Source of the DNA: Bdellovibrio bacteriovorus
Lineage (GTDB): Bacteria; Bdellovibrionota; Bdellovibrionia; Bdellovibrionales; Bdellovibrionaceae
Length of the DNA stretch: 64,000 nt
Reading direction: 5' to 3'
Assembly (NCBI RefSeq): GCF_025558485.1
Contig: NZ_CP102930.1
Span: 2,976,001-3,040,000 of the forward strand
Part shown: positions 44,238 to 52,861 of the stretch, in pieces
Numbering within the stretch: the stretch's first letter is position 1
Layout of the letters: each line of letters begins with the position of its first letter
Notes under the pieces: model-generated
The model's database searches: none
What the model saw: the letters and a program-made list of their open reading frames with translations, nothing else
What the model was told of the DNA's origin: nothing
Program-made: the position numbers and the translations under genes

Positions 44238-44663
44238 ATGGAAAAAATCAGCGGAATCCTGCCGGCAACGGCCCGGACCAGAGCGATTGATACTTCGGCA
44301 TCCCAGCCTGCGCGTCCCGGTGCTTTGGCATTAGGGCGTCCGATGGGGAAAAATTCTCTAGGGGATCGCATCACCTTAAGCAAACAGATGGAAGAACTGC
44401 GGGCGACCGGTCAGCTTCCGGAGCCGGAAGCCTCTCCCGTTTATAAGAATCCGGCGGAAGTGAAAAAGCTGAAAGTGATAGATGATTTGAATCAGAAATT
44501 CTTCAACAATCCAAAATCAGTGGCGCGCGAAGGTGATCAGACCAAGTCTGAAGAAGCCTTCACAAAGGCCACCGAAAACGAAGGTCTTTTCTTTGTTGAA
44601 AAAGACTTAAGGGCGGAACCGGCACCTCTGACCCCGCAATCGGACAACACAAAAGTGACTTAA
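44238..44663 (+). CDS. hypothetical cytoplasmic protein
   Basis: The 141-residue protein is polar, with no signal peptide or membrane helix. It begins MEKISGILPATARTRAIDTS, and the GALALGRPMGKNS and GDRITLSKQMEEL segments may be short linear motifs; the rest looks disordered and Pro/Glu-rich. The ATG has GGAGG upstream and a strong terminator follows, so it is likely expressed. No family is recognised. Confidence 0.68.
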   Translation: MEKISGILPATARTRAIDTSASQPARPGALALGRPMGKNSLGDRITLSKQMEELRATGQLPEPEASPVYKNPAEVKKLKVIDDLNQKFFNNPKSVAREGDQTKSEEAFTKATENEGLFFVEKDLRAEPAPLTPQSDNTKVT

Positions 44664-44667
44664 AAAG

Positions 44668-44700
44668 AAACCCGGACGGCGCCCCTCGCTGTCCGGGTTT
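44668..44700. terminator. intrinsic terminator, bidirectional
   Basis: The arms aaacccggac (44668-44677) and gtccgggttt (44691-44700) pair perfectly around a 13-nt GC-rich loop, with A- and T-rich flanks. It separates the convergent hypothetical gene and the cpaF-like gene. Confidence 0.92.
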
Positions 44701-44706
44701 TTGCTT

Positions 44707-45816
44707 TTAAATTTCTTTCTCCAGCAGAAAACCATTTTCTTCCAAAGAACACAGGCGATAGAGACCTTTCAATTGACGCTGTCCTGTTGAGCTTCGTTCA
44801 GCCACCACAACATAGTCCAAAGACATCTGAATAAGTCTGCGAATCGCGGTCAGACTCCACTGGGGGGCTCCCATTTGGATCAGCATTTCCAGACGGATCA
44901 AAGCTTGGGACGCGTCCTGTGCATGAAGAGTTCCAAAGCTGCCACTGTGACCTGTCGCCAGCGCCATTAAAAAATCCTTGGCTTCGGGACCGCGCACTTC
45001 ACCCATAACCAAGCGATCCGGTCGCAGACGCAGGGACCGGCGTACAAGCTGCCCCTGCTCCACGGAAGGCAGAACCCCCTGAGGATCTTCGCGGGTTAAA
45101 AGCTTCATGCTGGCCTTGTTGGGAAGTGAGATCTCAGATGTGTCTTCGATCACCACGACTCGTTCACAGTCCGGCAGCAAATTTAAAAATGCATTCAGCA
45201 CCGAGGTTTTTCCCGAACCTGTCGGTCCGACCACCAGAAAATTCCGGCGCTCCAGAATCAGTTTACTGAAAGCCTTCAGTTGATCCGGAGTGCACCATTG
45301 ATGGTCGGCCAAGCGTGCAAAAGTCCACGGGTTCTTCGGATGGCGGCGTAAAGTCAAATGGGGGTGAGTCTGCGTCAGTTCGGCCCCGACAAGGCTAAGG
45401 CGAAAATCGCCAAAACGGCCATCGGCACAGGGAAATTCGGTGGTGATGTGGGCATTGGCGGCATGACTGATGCGATCCAGAAAATTACGATAGCTCAGTT
45501 CCGAAAAGAAATGGTCAGGATGGTGATGCAGACGACCCTGTCGTTCAAACCATATGGCCGTTGGACCGTTGATCAGAACTTCCGTGATACTGTCGTCGGC
45601 CAACAAATCCTCCACAGGCCCCCAGGAGTGAAATTCTGAAAGCACACGCTGACGAATTTTTTCCGGTGCATTTTGCGTATGAGATTTTACAAGGTTTTCC
45701 ACCCGCTCAGAGCGCAGCAGGTTGTCGTCGTCATTTCCCAGCAAAAACTCATTCAAAGGCAGGCGTTGAATATCCTCATAAATGCGCTGATAAATACTTC
45801 GTGCCTCCGCAGTCAT
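44707..45816 (-). CDS. cpaF: Flp/Tad pilus ATPase, CpaF/TadA family
   Basis: The 369-residue type II/IV secretion ATPase has an N-terminal domain ending with WGPVEDLLADDSITEVLING, Walker A VGPTGSGKTSVLNAF, an Asp box VVVIEDTSEI, a Walker B-like LVMGEVRGPEA and the His box TGHSGSFGTLHAQ. It powers assembly or retraction of Flp pili. Its ATG overlaps the upstream secretin stop (ATGA). The long N-terminal region of some CpaF proteins is absent. Confidence 0.92.
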   Translation of the reverse strand: MTAEARSIYQRIYEDIQRLPLNEFLLGNDDDNLLRSERVENLVKSHTQNAPEKIRQRVLSEFHSWGPVEDLLADDSITEVLINGPTAIWFERQGRLHHHPDHFFSELSYRNFLDRISHAANAHITTEFPCADGRFGDFRLSLVGAELTQTHPHLTLRRHPKNPWTFARLADHQWCTPDQLKAFSKLILERRNFLVVGPTGSGKTSVLNAFLNLLPDCERVVVIEDTSEISLPNKASMKLLTREDPQGVLPSVEQGQLVRRSLRLRPDRLVMGEVRGPEAKDFLMALATGHSGSFGTLHAQDASQALIRLEMLIQMGAPQWSLTAIRRLIQMSLDYVVVAERSSTGQRQLKGLYRLCSLEENGFLLEKEI

Positions 45817-47120
45817 AAGCGGCCTCCGCGGTAGGACTTCAAGTGCTGCGGACTTTCCGCTTGTTCGTCGCCCTCGTGTACGATGGACGGGCGGACAAAT
45901 ATGACCAATTCCGTGCGATTTTCCAAGAAATCATTACTGGAAAACAGGGCGCCCAGCACCGGCAACCGTGACAGAAACGGCAGGCCTTCATGCCCCTTGG
46001 CATCCTCGTTTTTTATTAAACCTGAAAGAGCAATTGTCTGGGGACGGGTCAGGTCAAAGTGACTGGAAACCCGGTTGGTCAGGATGCCCGGAATATCGCC
46101 CACGGCAGTGGCTTTGTCCATGGTGGAAACCTCGGTTTCTATCGACAGACTCATCCGGCCTGCAGCATCGGCCTTGGGTTTTACGCGCAGTAAAATCCCG
46201 TAGCGCTTCCAGACAATGTCCTGAATTTTATAGTTCATGATTTTGATGGGAAACTCACCACCGGCCAGAAATTCGGCCTCTTTGCCGCTGCGGCAAAGAA
46301 TGTTGGGGCTTGCCAGAATTTTTCCCAGTCCTTGTTGTTCCATGGCGCGGAAGTTAAAGGGCAGTTCGTCCTGCGAAAATCCCCCTGTGGGCAGCAGTCG
46401 TGCTGAATAGGCTTCGGGCCATTGCAGTCCGTATTTCATGGCCAGATTCTTTCTGATTTCCGCCACGGTGATTTGCACTTTGATAGTGGGGGCGATATCC
46501 AGACTGCTTTCATCGTGCAGAACCTGCACTCCGTAGGAAGTCAAAAGCTTCGTGTATTTCTTAACGGCCAGATCGCTGGCGCTGACCCGGATTTCCAGTG
46601 AGGGGTCAAAGATTAATGTCTGCGGCGGCAGCTTGGCTTTCTGAAAGAGCTGTTCAAAGTATCCCTGAGCCTCCTGTTGCAGGGAGGCGCTCATGCGCGC
46701 GCGCATCTGATAGGACAGATTTCTTTTTTGCATGAATTCCGCCAGGCGCACCCAGTCTTGCAGGCGATACAACTGTCCCTGAATTAGTAAGTCCCCCTCG
46801 TTCAAGGAAGCTTTCAGGCCGATGTGATTTTTTAATTGCGCCAGCAACGCACTGAATGAGGCCTTCTTGGAAGGATGCAGAACTTGCACCGAATACAGCT
46901 CGGCTCCGATTTTGAAGGTGGTTTGACCTTCCTGACGTCCGCGAATTTGCAGACGGTGTCCCTGGCCTTCTGCGGTCAGGATATTTCTATCCTGAATCCA
47001 AATTCGGTCTGTGGATTTGACAGTCAACGTAACCTGTTCGCCCAGGCCCAGGGTCAGTTCCGTCTGTGACCACGCCAGGGAAGCATATAAAAATGTCAGT
47101 AAAAGAAGAGCTGTTTTCAT
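45813..47120 (-). CDS. cpaC: Flp/Tad pilus secretin, CpaC/RcpA family
   Basis: The 435-residue protein has a signal peptide, an N-terminal pilus/secretin BON-like region (GLGEQVTLTV), and a C-terminal secretin domain (LASPNILCRSGKEAEFLAGG, FDLTRPQTIALSGL, LPVLGALFSSNDF and ELVIFVRPSIV). It forms the outer membrane channel for the pilus. It is coupled to cpaF by a 4-bp overlap and follows the receiver-kinase gene by 75 bp. ATG at 47120 is used rather than the GTG one codon upstream. Confidence 0.92.
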   Translation of the reverse strand: MKTALLLLTFLYASLAWSQTELTLGLGEQVTLTVKSTDRIWIQDRNILTAEGQGHRLQIRGRQEGQTTFKIGAELYSVQVLHPSKKASFSALLAQLKNHIGLKASLNEGDLLIQGQLYRLQDWVRLAEFMQKRNLSYQMRARMSASLQQEAQGYFEQLFQKAKLPPQTLIFDPSLEIRVSASDLAVKKYTKLLTSYGVQVLHDESSLDIAPTIKVQITVAEIRKNLAMKYGLQWPEAYSARLLPTGGFSQDELPFNFRAMEQQGLGKILASPNILCRSGKEAEFLAGGEFPIKIMNYKIQDIVWKRYGILLRVKPKADAAGRMSLSIETEVSTMDKATAVGDIPGILTNRVSSHFDLTRPQTIALSGLIKNEDAKGHEGLPFLSRLPVLGALFSSNDFLENRTELVIFVRPSIVHEGDEQAESPQHLKSYRGGRL

Positions 47121-47195
47121 CACGGGGCTTTACAGCAAACCCCGTGCAGGTGATCACTGCATCAGTTTTGGAAACGAAAGACGCCGTTCGGACAA

Positions 47196-48302
47196 TCAGG
47201 CCAGCGGCAGTTCAAAGAAGACCATCACCCCTTGCGCAGTGTTTTTAAACTGCAATGTGGATTTGTGAGATTTCAGAATGGATTGGCAGATTGTCAGCCC
47301 CAGACCCGTGCCTGTGGAATGGTGCATGACATCTTCATCGATATAAAAAGGTTTCAGGATCTTGTCGGCGACAGAGGAGGGCAGTTGTGGCCCCAGATTG
47401 GAAACCACAAAGCGCAGGTGACTGCCGCTTTTCATGCTTTCAACATGGATTTCGCTGCCATCGGTTCCAAATTTTGCGGCATTGTGAATCAGGCGCAACA
47501 TCACCTGTTTGATCAGGCGGACGTCGGCATTCACAGACAGCGGTTCAAGCTTGCTGACAAGCTTCTGCTGTTTTTTTGCAAGCAGGTCGGTGACTTCTTT
47601 GTTAAGTGATTCATCGAATTGCGTGAAGGCCACTTGCTGCATATCGATTTTAAGCTGGTTGGTTTCCGCGCGAACCACCAGTAGGACATCATCGACCAGG
47701 GTTTTCAGGCGGTCGGCACTTTTGGTGATTCGATTCACCATCAGTTTGTCTTCATCATTCAGTTTGGATTCCGCCAACAGGGAGGAAAAACTTAAGATGG
47801 AAGTCAGTGGGGTTTTTAATTCATGATTGATCAGAATCATGAAATTGGATTTCGCCACATCCAAACTTTTTAAGTCATCCAGTGCGCGCGCCAGTTCCTG
47901 ATTTTTTTGTTTTAATTCCTGTCCCAGGGCGAAGCGATCAATCGCATGTTCCACGGTGTTGGAAAGATCTGTCGGGTCCCAGGGTTTTGTCAGATAGCGG
48001 AAGATCTGCCCCTTGTTCACGGCCATGATGACGGATTCAAGATCCGTGTATCCTGTCAGCAGGATACGAACTGTTTCAGGATGAGACTCCAGAGTTTTCT
48101 CCAAAAATTCCACCCCGGTCATCTCCGGCATTCTTTGATCCGTGATGATAAGTGCAACAGGACCTCGATGTTCGTCGAGAACAGCAAGAGCTTCCTTTCC
48201 CGAGGTGGCCTTTAGTACTGTGTACTTCTTCCTAAAGAGCCTCTCAAGCGCATCCACATTATCTATTTCATCATCTACACAAAGAATTGTGTGCTTAGTC
48301 AT
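47196..48302 (-). CDS. receiver-histidine kinase hybrid (receiver first)
   Basis: The 368-residue cytoplasmic protein has a receiver first: ILCVDDE, phospho-acceptor Asp55 in ITDQRMPEMTG, and LTKPW with the conserved Lys. A coiled coil and a kinase module follow: H-box INHELKTPLTS with His160, LIHNAAKFG, an altered G1 (SNLGPQLP) and G2 GTGLGL. No membrane segment is present, so the input must come through the receiver or a partner kinase. It precedes the secretin and cpaF genes on the same strand and could regulate them. The longer frame from 48338 lacks support. Confidence 0.87.
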   Translation of the reverse strand: MTKHTILCVDDEIDNVDALERLFRKKYTVLKATSGKEALAVLDEHRGPVALIITDQRMPEMTGVEFLEKTLESHPETVRILLTGYTDLESVIMAVNKGQIFRYLTKPWDPTDLSNTVEHAIDRFALGQELKQKNQELARALDDLKSLDVAKSNFMILINHELKTPLTSILSFSSLLAESKLNDEDKLMVNRITKSADRLKTLVDDVLLVVRAETNQLKIDMQQVAFTQFDESLNKEVTDLLAKKQQKLVSKLEPLSVNADVRLIKQVMLRLIHNAAKFGTDGSEIHVESMKSGSHLRFVVSNLGPQLPSSVADKILKPFYIDEDVMHHSTGTGLGLTICQSILKSHKSTLQFKNTAQGVMVFFELPLA

Positions 48303-48450
48303 AGAAGCTAGTGTAGGATTGTGGAAAGATCTGTGCAAAGTATTTTGTACGGGTTTGTTGTCATGGATGACGATGCGGAAAAATTGCAGAAAACTATGCT
48401 GGCCATCAGTCTAGTTTCACAATCTTTCAATACTTTTGCTCAAGAATGAG

Positions 48451-48478
48451 TCAAGTTCAAGTCCACTCCTGACGATAA
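48451..48478 (+). promoter_or_regulatory. candidate sigma-28 (FliA) promoter
   Basis: TCAAGTTC (48451-48458) and GACGATAA (48471-48478), 12 bp apart, resemble the enterobacterial sigma-28 consensus TAAAGTTT-N11-GCCGATAA at 6/8 and 7/8 positions. It ends 42 bp before the ATG of the Gly/Met-rich gene. Confidence 0.5.
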
Positions 48479-48520
48479 TAGAGACGATAGAAGTTTTTTA
48501 TCCTTTTCAGGAGATCGTGT

Positions 48521-50650
48521 ATGAAGTTTTGGATGCGCATTGCAGCTCCCGTCACACTGGTGATGAGTATTGCAGGTGGTGCTCAAGCTCAAATGTGGGG
48601 TACGGGAATGTACGGAGGCATGCAAGCATGTCCTTATAACTATTCCGCGGGCGCCGGGTCCTCCAGCTATCTTGATGAAATCAAAGAAGCTCAGGCTGAA
48701 ATCAGCGAGGCACAAAAACAGCTTCGCTCCAAACAGTCTGAACTCAAGAAGATCGACAGGGCAATTAAACGATCCAGCGATGCTGTGAACGGAGTTGTTT
48801 CTTCCGACTATACAGAGTTCATGTTTGAACACATCTCCAACAACGTGAACTGTAAAGAGTATAAAGGCCTGGGCGGCGGTGATGAGTTCATCGCGCAAGG
48901 GCAGGAAGGCGATGCTTCCATTCAGGCTCCGGCAACACGTGAAGTGTACGGATTCCAAATTCAGGAATGGGCACGTCTGTGTGACGCAAATAAAAACGGT
49001 TCCGTTTCCGGGGCTGTCTGCGAAAACCCACGTTATCGTCAAAGTGAAAAAGGCCGTCATACAACAGCAGACTGTAAAAAAGGTCTGACTGACGTTAGAA
49101 AAGGCTATGCGGATCGCAACAAAGTGACTCGTGAAATCGACGCTTTGAAAGCTTTGATCGAAAACAGAAAAGAAGACATCAAAATTGCCAAAGAAGACTA
49201 TGCCGACGAACAACGTGAAAGACGTCGTGAGCAGCTGGAAGGTGGCGTTTGTATCGACTGTATCGCCAGCGGTTCCGGCTATCAGTATCAGAAGCCAGAA
49301 ACAAACTGGGGTTCTGTTGTTGGTAACGTTGCTCTGGGGCTGGGTTCTATTTTCCTGGGTTACAAAACAAATCAAATGGTTGCTGACGCAAACTCCAACA
49401 TCGGTTGGCCGACAGACCCGTGGGCTTCCATGGGCTATGGTTACGGTTTGGGTGCGATCGGTACTGGTGTTGGTCAAATGATCAACGGCGGTAGCGGTAT
49501 CTACGGCTCTATCGGCGGTGGTATCGGTGCGGGTGCATTCGGTTGCGCGGGTAACAATGGTGGTGCTTACGGTATGATGGGTCCTTACGGAGGTATGAAC
49601 GGCAATGGCATGTGGGGGAACCCTTATGCGATGGCTGGCCTTGGTATGGGCGGCATGGGCGGTGGTATCTTCATGCCTGGTATGGGTCCTTGGGGTATGG
49701 CCGGTCCTTGGGGCATGGGCGGACCTATGGGCGGTATGGGTGGCATGATGGGTGCTTACCCAGGCGCGATGATCGGTGGTTTCGGCGGCGGCATGATGGG
49801 AGCATATCCTGGCTCCATGATGGGTGCTTATCCGGGTTCAATGATGGGTGGCATGGCCGGAATGATGGGCGCATACCCAGGTGGAATGATGGGCATGGGC
49901 GCATTGGCTAGCGGAATTATCGGAGCATATCCTGGAGCAATGATGGGTGGATACCCTGGCTCTATGATGGGCGGTATGGCTGGAATGGGTGGCATGATGG
50001 GCGCTTATCCGGGTTCAATGATGGGCGGTATGGCCGGAATGGGCGGCATGATGGGCGCTTATCCGGGTTCAATGATGGGTGGCATGGCCGGAATGATGGG
50101 CGGCTATCCAGGCTCAATGATTGGTGGAATCGGCGGCGGCATGATGGGAGCATATCCTGGCTCCATGATCGGCAGTATGGCTGGTATGATGGGTGCTTAC
50201 CCTGGCGCGATGGTCGGAATGGGCGGTCTTGCTGGTGGTATGATGGGCGCTTATCCGGGCGCAATGATGGGTGGTATGGCCGGCATGACTGGTGGCATGG
50301 CCGGCAGCTTGGGCATGATGCAAATGCAACAGCAAATGATGCAAATGCAGATGCAGCAATACCAACAGTACATCCAGCAACAGCAGTCTTACATGCAACA
50401 ACAAATGCAAAGACAGCAGGTTGTGGCAGGATTGCAGCAGGAACTTTACGGTCTGTTGTATAGAATCCAGCAGGTTCAATACGGTGTGGGCGGCGTAGGC
50501 GGCTCTATCGGAATCGGCGGCGGCATCGGTGGTATCGGTGGCGGAATTGTGCCAACACCAATCGGTGGTGGTACAGGAACAAGCCCGATCCCAATGCCAA
50601 TTGGAAATGGCACGGGGACAGGCACTGCGCCAATCCCTTCTGCACGATAA
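48521..50650 (+). CDS. secreted Gly/Met-rich protein with twelve YPG repeats
   Basis: The 709-residue protein has a Sec signal peptide (MKFWMRIAAPVTLVMSIAGG, cut near AQAQ). An acidic/basic coiled coil (about 50-90), a Cys-containing domain (to about 250, with CIDC) and a Gly-rich spacer follow. From about residue 405 to 585 there are twelve copies of a (A/G)YPG-x-M-(M/I/V)-G element in Gly/Met-rich spacers. A Met/Gln-rich helix (about 605-640) and a Gly/Pro/Thr tail end it. The composition recalls silk-, elastin- or collagen-like structural proteins, but no family is recognised. A surface or periplasmic structural role is inferred. A sigma-28-like promoter and AGGAG precede the ATG. Confidence 0.82.
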   Translation: MKFWMRIAAPVTLVMSIAGGAQAQMWGTGMYGGMQACPYNYSAGAGSSSYLDEIKEAQAEISEAQKQLRSKQSELKKIDRAIKRSSDAVNGVVSSDYTEFMFEHISNNVNCKEYKGLGGGDEFIAQGQEGDASIQAPATREVYGFQIQEWARLCDANKNGSVSGAVCENPRYRQSEKGRHTTADCKKGLTDVRKGYADRNKVTREIDALKALIENRKEDIKIAKEDYADEQRERRREQLEGGVCIDCIASGSGYQYQKPETNWGSVVGNVALGLGSIFLGYKTNQMVADANSNIGWPTDPWASMGYGYGLGAIGTGVGQMINGGSGIYGSIGGGIGAGAFGCAGNNGGAYGMMGPYGGMNGNGMWGNPYAMAGLGMGGMGGGIFMPGMGPWGMAGPWGMGGPMGGMGGMMGAYPGAMIGGFGGGMMGAYPGSMMGAYPGSMMGGMAGMMGAYPGGMMGMGALASGIIGAYPGAMMGGYPGSMMGGMAGMGGMMGAYPGSMMGGMAGMGGMMGAYPGSMMGGMAGMMGGYPGSMIGGIGGGMMGAYPGSMIGSMAGMMGAYPGAMVGMGGLAGGMMGAYPGAMMGGMAGMTGGMAGSLGMMQMQQQMMQMQMQQYQQYIQQQQSYMQQQMQRQQVVAGLQQELYGLLYRIQQVQYGVGGVGGSIGIGGGIGGIGGGIVPTPIGGGTGTSPIPMPIGNGTGTGTAPIPSAR
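49740..50290 (+). repeat. in-frame YPG/Gly-Met tandem repeat array
   Basis: Within the Gly/Met-rich gene, units built around gcttatccgggttcaatgat and close variants recur at irregular 27-60 bp spacing. They encode MMGAYPGSMMGGMAG-type blocks. Adjacent units near 49980-50090 are almost identical at DNA level, suggesting recent duplication. Confidence 0.9.
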
Positions 50651-50675
50651 TTTCAATAAAACAGTTAAATAAACG

Positions 50676-50703
50676 AAGGCCCTCTGCTAAAACAGAGGGC
50701 CTT
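50676..50703 (+). promoter_or_regulatory. perfect 11-bp hairpin covering a ribosome-binding site
   Basis: The arms aaggccctctg (50676-50686) and cagagggcctt (50693-50703) end at the base before the ATG at 50704. The likely Shine-Dalgarno GAGGG lies in the right arm. It may act as terminator of the upstream gene, as a translational block, or both. The T-tract that follows is short. Confidence 0.75.
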
Positions 50704-51975
50704 ATGCTTTTCAGAATTCCGCGTCTGTATGACAGTCACACTCACTTTCTGGCCACCGGCGAATTTGCCTCGGGTCTGCGTTTGGAGGAAATCAACTCCA
50801 GGCAGGCTTTGCAGAATATTGCCCGCACCAATCCCGGATACTACCGCCGTCATTGGCTGCTGGGGTTTGGCTGGGACGAGCGTAAATGGCCTGCGGATGA
50901 ACAGCCTCATAAGAATCTTCTTGATGAAGTCTTTCCCGACATTCCGGTTTTCTTTGCACGTATGGATGGACACAGTTGCTGGTTGAACTCACTGGCATTG
51001 CAAGAAATGAATCTGACTTCAGAAACGGGCATCCTGACGGAAAAAGACCATCTGCGTGCATGGGACCAGCTTCCGGGGTTTACCAAGGAACAAGAACGCA
51101 CTCACATTCTGCAAGCCTGCCGGACTTTTAATAAGGCCGGATTCACGCATGTGCGTGACATGAGCTGCACAGAATCCCTGTGGAACATGCTGTGCGAAGT
51201 GGCCGATGCCGGTGATTTGACATTGGCGATTGAGGAAAACTTCACCTCACATGACATGAATGATTTTGAAGCCATGCTAAATCTGGCGAAATATGCCCGT
51301 CAGAACGAGCGTCCTTTGCTTCGCGCTAAAGGTATCAAGGTGTTCTATGATGGATCACTGGGATCAGAGACAGCGTTGCTGTCCAAACCCTATAATGGAA
51401 TCCGTGGAGGCAATCAGGGGCGGGTTTTGTGGGATATCGCAGATATTGAAAATATCATGAAGCAAACCTGGGCTGCGGGACTGGAATTTTCAGTTCATGC
51501 CATCGGGGATGAAGCGTCCCATCACATCGTGCAAACAGCGCGCAAAATTTCTGCTCAAGGTGCTGTTGGCCGTTTGAATATGGAACATGCGCAAGTACTG
51601 CGCCCGGAAACAATTCAGATGATGAAGCCCCTGCATGTGCGCTGTCATTTGCAACCCTGTCACTGGCTTAGCGACCGGGTATGGTTGCAGGACAAGCTGA
51701 AAGAACTTTATCCGTATGCATTCCCGTGGGAGGCCTTGCGAGCAGCGCAGATTCCGATTTCCTTTGGCTGTGACAGTCCTGTGGAACCATCGTCGTTCTG
51801 GCGCAATAAGATTGCATTGGATGAAAGCCCGAACTTCAGAATCCGCAAGTTTACGGGGGATTTGACGGTGGCTCATGCTCATCCGGATAAGAGCTTTGCA
51901 GATTCCTACACCATCATCGAAGATGGCGTTGTGAAGGAAATCAATTTCAACGGACGTCCGTTGTCACTGGAATGA
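50704..51975 (+). CDS. amidohydrolase family metal-dependent hydrolase (YtcJ-like)
   Basis: The 423-residue enzyme belongs to the amidohydrolase superfamily: DSHTHF near residue 10 supplies the first metal ligands, and GSLGSETALLSKPY, SVHAIGD, LNMEHAQVL and FGCDSPVEP match the Amidohydro_3/YtcJ pattern (last Asp in the metal site). The substrate, probably an amide or imide, is unknown. Its start lies directly behind an 11-bp hairpin that hides its ribosome-binding site. Its end overlaps the convergent gene by 12 bp. Confidence 0.85.
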   Translation: MLFRIPRLYDSHTHFLATGEFASGLRLEEINSRQALQNIARTNPGYYRRHWLLGFGWDERKWPADEQPHKNLLDEVFPDIPVFFARMDGHSCWLNSLALQEMNLTSETGILTEKDHLRAWDQLPGFTKEQERTHILQACRTFNKAGFTHVRDMSCTESLWNMLCEVADAGDLTLAIEENFTSHDMNDFEAMLNLAKYARQNERPLLRAKGIKVFYDGSLGSETALLSKPYNGIRGGNQGRVLWDIADIENIMKQTWAAGLEFSVHAIGDEASHHIVQTARKISAQGAVGRLNMEHAQVLRPETIQMMKPLHVRCHLQPCHWLSDRVWLQDKLKELYPYAFPWEALRAAQIPISFGCDSPVEPSSFWRNKIALDESPNFRIRKFTGDLTVAHAHPDKSFADSYTIIEDGVVKEINFNGRPLSLE

Positions 51976-52851
51976 CGAAGCATCAATCACCAGCTTTTTG
52001 CCACGCATGACATAGATACCACCACCAAACAGCAGGGCCGCCGTGGGGTACAGCCAGGTTTTGTTGCGCTGAAGCCAGCTTTTTCCTGTCAGATCAGAAT
52101 CCTGTCCTTCGTTCAAACGTCGCACGCATTGTGCGTTCCAAAAAACAGAACCCTGATTTAAAAGATTCATACTGTCGATATCTGCATGAAAGCCTTTGCA
52201 GGAGCCTGATACCAGGGGTTCTGCTTTCAGATTTTGTGACAGGAGCTCCGCATAGGTCCCATAGAAGCTGACGGGGTTGTGAGTATTCGACAGCAAAGTG
52301 AAATGATAGCGTGCCGAGGCCACAAGCAACAGCCGACTGCCAGCTTCCAACGAGTAAGCAGAGCTTTCCACCAGCAGTGTTTCCGCCCACGAATTTTTTG
52401 TGCGCAGTTCGCTTAAGGACGCGGGTTCCAGAGGGCATTCGGAAGAGGCTGTGTTTTCTCCGGATAAGAAATTCATTTTGCATGAAAGCTGATGGATGGC
52501 CGTCTTCATGGCTTTGTTTGCTGAGGTGACGGACTGCCAGCGTGCCAGAAGGTCTTTAAGAAATTGCAGGCTAAGAGTGGACAGGGCCGCCTCGCGGTTG
52601 ATTTTATCCAGCTGTTCCAAGCCGGAGGAAATTTCGATATCTATTAGATCAGCCAGAGCGAAGATTTTTTGTTCCTGCTGCGGCTGACTTTGCATTTCCT
52701 CGATAACGAATCTTTGAAACGACTGGGCGCGGGGATTCAGACTAAGAAAGCTTTCAAATTCTTTTGGGGAAGAACCCGGTCCCTGAATCAGAACCTGAGC
52801 TTGCCCCAAGACAGGCCACAGTACACTTAGAAAGAAAATAAGATTTTTCAC
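51964..52851 (-). CDS. secreted protein of the Flp locus, C-terminal membrane segment
   Basis: The 295-residue protein has a signal peptide (MKNLIFFLSVLWPVLGQAQ), a helical middle region with paired Cys (LSCKMNFLSGENTASSEC) and a C-terminal hydrophobic stretch (TWLYPTAALLFGGGIYVM) followed by basic residues. It is the last gene of the pilin/TadE/TadG/CpaB-like minus-strand cluster, 10 bp after the CpaB-like gene, suggesting a pilus role; no family is recognised. The GTG at 52851 has AAGGA 7 nt upstream. Confidence 0.65.
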   Translation of the reverse strand: MKNLIFFLSVLWPVLGQAQVLIQGPGSSPKEFESFLSLNPRAQSFQRFVIEEMQSQPQQEQKIFALADLIDIEISSGLEQLDKINREAALSTLSLQFLKDLLARWQSVTSANKAMKTAIHQLSCKMNFLSGENTASSECPLEPASLSELRTKNSWAETLLVESSAYSLEAGSRLLLVASARYHFTLLSNTHNPVSFYGTYAELLSQNLKAEPLVSGSCKGFHADIDSMNLLNQGSVFWNAQCVRRLNEGQDSDLTGKSWLQRNKTWLYPTAALLFGGGIYVMRGKKLVIDASSFQ

Positions 52852-52861
52852 AGGCACATCC

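Noticed and set aside
48440..49477. 345-codon minus-strand open frame
   Set aside because: Antisense to the Gly/Met-rich gene and its promoter; the plus-strand protein has a clear signal peptide and ribosome-binding site.
49740..50290. CRISPR-like repetition
   Set aside because: Repeats are in frame, vary in spacing and encode YPG blocks; no constant spacer or repeat length and no cas genes.
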